From Eggerthella sp. CAG:368 (GTDB lineage: Bacteria > Actinomycetota > Coriobacteriia > Coriobacteriales > Eggerthellaceae), in NCBI GenBank assembly GCA_000434775.1, contig FR895473.1:1-12325 (forward strand): 12,325 nt of DNA. Reading direction: 5' to 3'. The position numbers were made by a program, and so were the translations under genes. Of the stretch, positions 12,197 through 12,325 are shown piece by piece (within the stretch, counting starts at the first letter, position 1; every line of letters starts with the position of its first letter). The notes under the pieces are model-generated. The model was not told where the DNA came from and ran no database searches. It worked only from the letters and a program-made list of their open reading frames with translations.

Positions 12197-12325
12197 CAAC
12201 GTGCACAACAGAACCAATACGCACAGTGACAACACAACGTGCGCAATGGCACCAACACACAGCAAGCAATGCGACACGCGCAATAGTGCCAATACATACA
12301 GCAGCGATACAACAAGCGCAACAAC
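12197..12325. repeat. Degenerate tandem repeat of about 38 bp, running to the window edge
   Basis: Units start at 12197 (CAACGTGCACAACAGAACCA), 12235 (CAACGTGCGCAATGGCACCA), 12272 (CGACACGCGCAATAGTGCCA) and 12310 (CAACAAGCGCAACAAC, cut by the edge), at spacings of 38, 37 and 38. The sequence is strongly C/A-biased on the plus strand. The uneven, non-triplet period argues against a protein repeat. The array may continue beyond the window. Between it and uppP is a 13-bp palindrome, TGTATTAAATACA (about 12173-12185). Confidence 0.65.

Noticed and set aside
12097..12324. A 75-codon minus-strand open frame rich in Cys, Trp and Tyr upstream of uppP.
   Set aside because: It is the translation of the C/A-biased degenerate 38-bp array, whose period is not a multiple of three; it overlaps the uppP ribosome-binding site and has no Shine-Dalgarno visible within the window.

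Overview
This window looks like a chromosomal housekeeping segment from a Coriobacteriia-type actinobacterium of moderate GC content, with the Atopobium/Lancefieldella/Olsenella group as my best guess. That placement rests on how the proteins read (actinobacterial-looking L3, EF-G and S12, and a CBS-domain family II pyrophosphatase) and on the mid-range GC judged by eye. It is an inference, not a database result. Every convincing protein gene lies on the minus strand, so the genes read from high to low coordinates.

Layout in the direction of transcription. (1) 12325-12094: a G/T-rich leader on the mRNA strand, containing a degenerate array with a period of about 38 bp, ahead of uppP (12093-11164, undecaprenyl-diphosphate phosphatase). 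(2) 11163-10710: a 400-bp gap with a candidate promoter overlain by a 14-bp direct repeat, then a small two-helix membrane protein of unknown function (10709-10479). (3) 10478-10101: a non-coding gap filled largely by about ten decayed units of a 16-bp tandem repeat. (4) A shikimate pair, AroQ-type chorismate mutase (10100-9816), overlapping by 8 nt a DAHP synthase (9823-9026). (5) A 370-bp gap with inverted repeats and a plus-strand terminator-like hairpin, then pcrA/uvrD helicase (8655-6328). (6) A hairpin/operator-like palindrome and the CBS-domain Mn-dependent inorganic pyrophosphatase (6222-4855). (7) A 695-bp non-coding stretch whose first ~190 nt fold convincingly as a structured RNA and whose last ~130 nt hold the rpsL promoter and leader hairpin. 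(8) A fused str-S10 ribosomal protein cluster, rpsL-rpsG-fusA-rpsJ-rplC-rplD (4159 to the window edge at 1), with no tuf gene between fusA and rpsJ.

The proteins themselves are conventional: translation (S12, S7, EF-G, S10, L3, L4), entry into aromatic biosynthesis, DNA unwinding and repair, pyrophosphate removal and recycling of the cell-wall lipid carrier. The regulatory elements proposed for the str-S10 operon (promoter, long leader hairpin, intercistronic hairpin, hairpin over the fusA stop) are inferences from sequence.

The less explained content is non-coding. The best candidate for something worth pursuing is the structured RNA at about 4660-4848 (minus strand), immediately behind the pyrophosphatase gene. 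It has a 12-bp closing helix, a possible 10-bp long-range helix and A-rich loops. Next come two unrelated degenerate tandem-repeat arrays in neighbouring intergenic gaps, and a repeated 14-bp element sitting on a promoter. I see no mobile element, CRISPR array, tRNA, rRNA or defence system.
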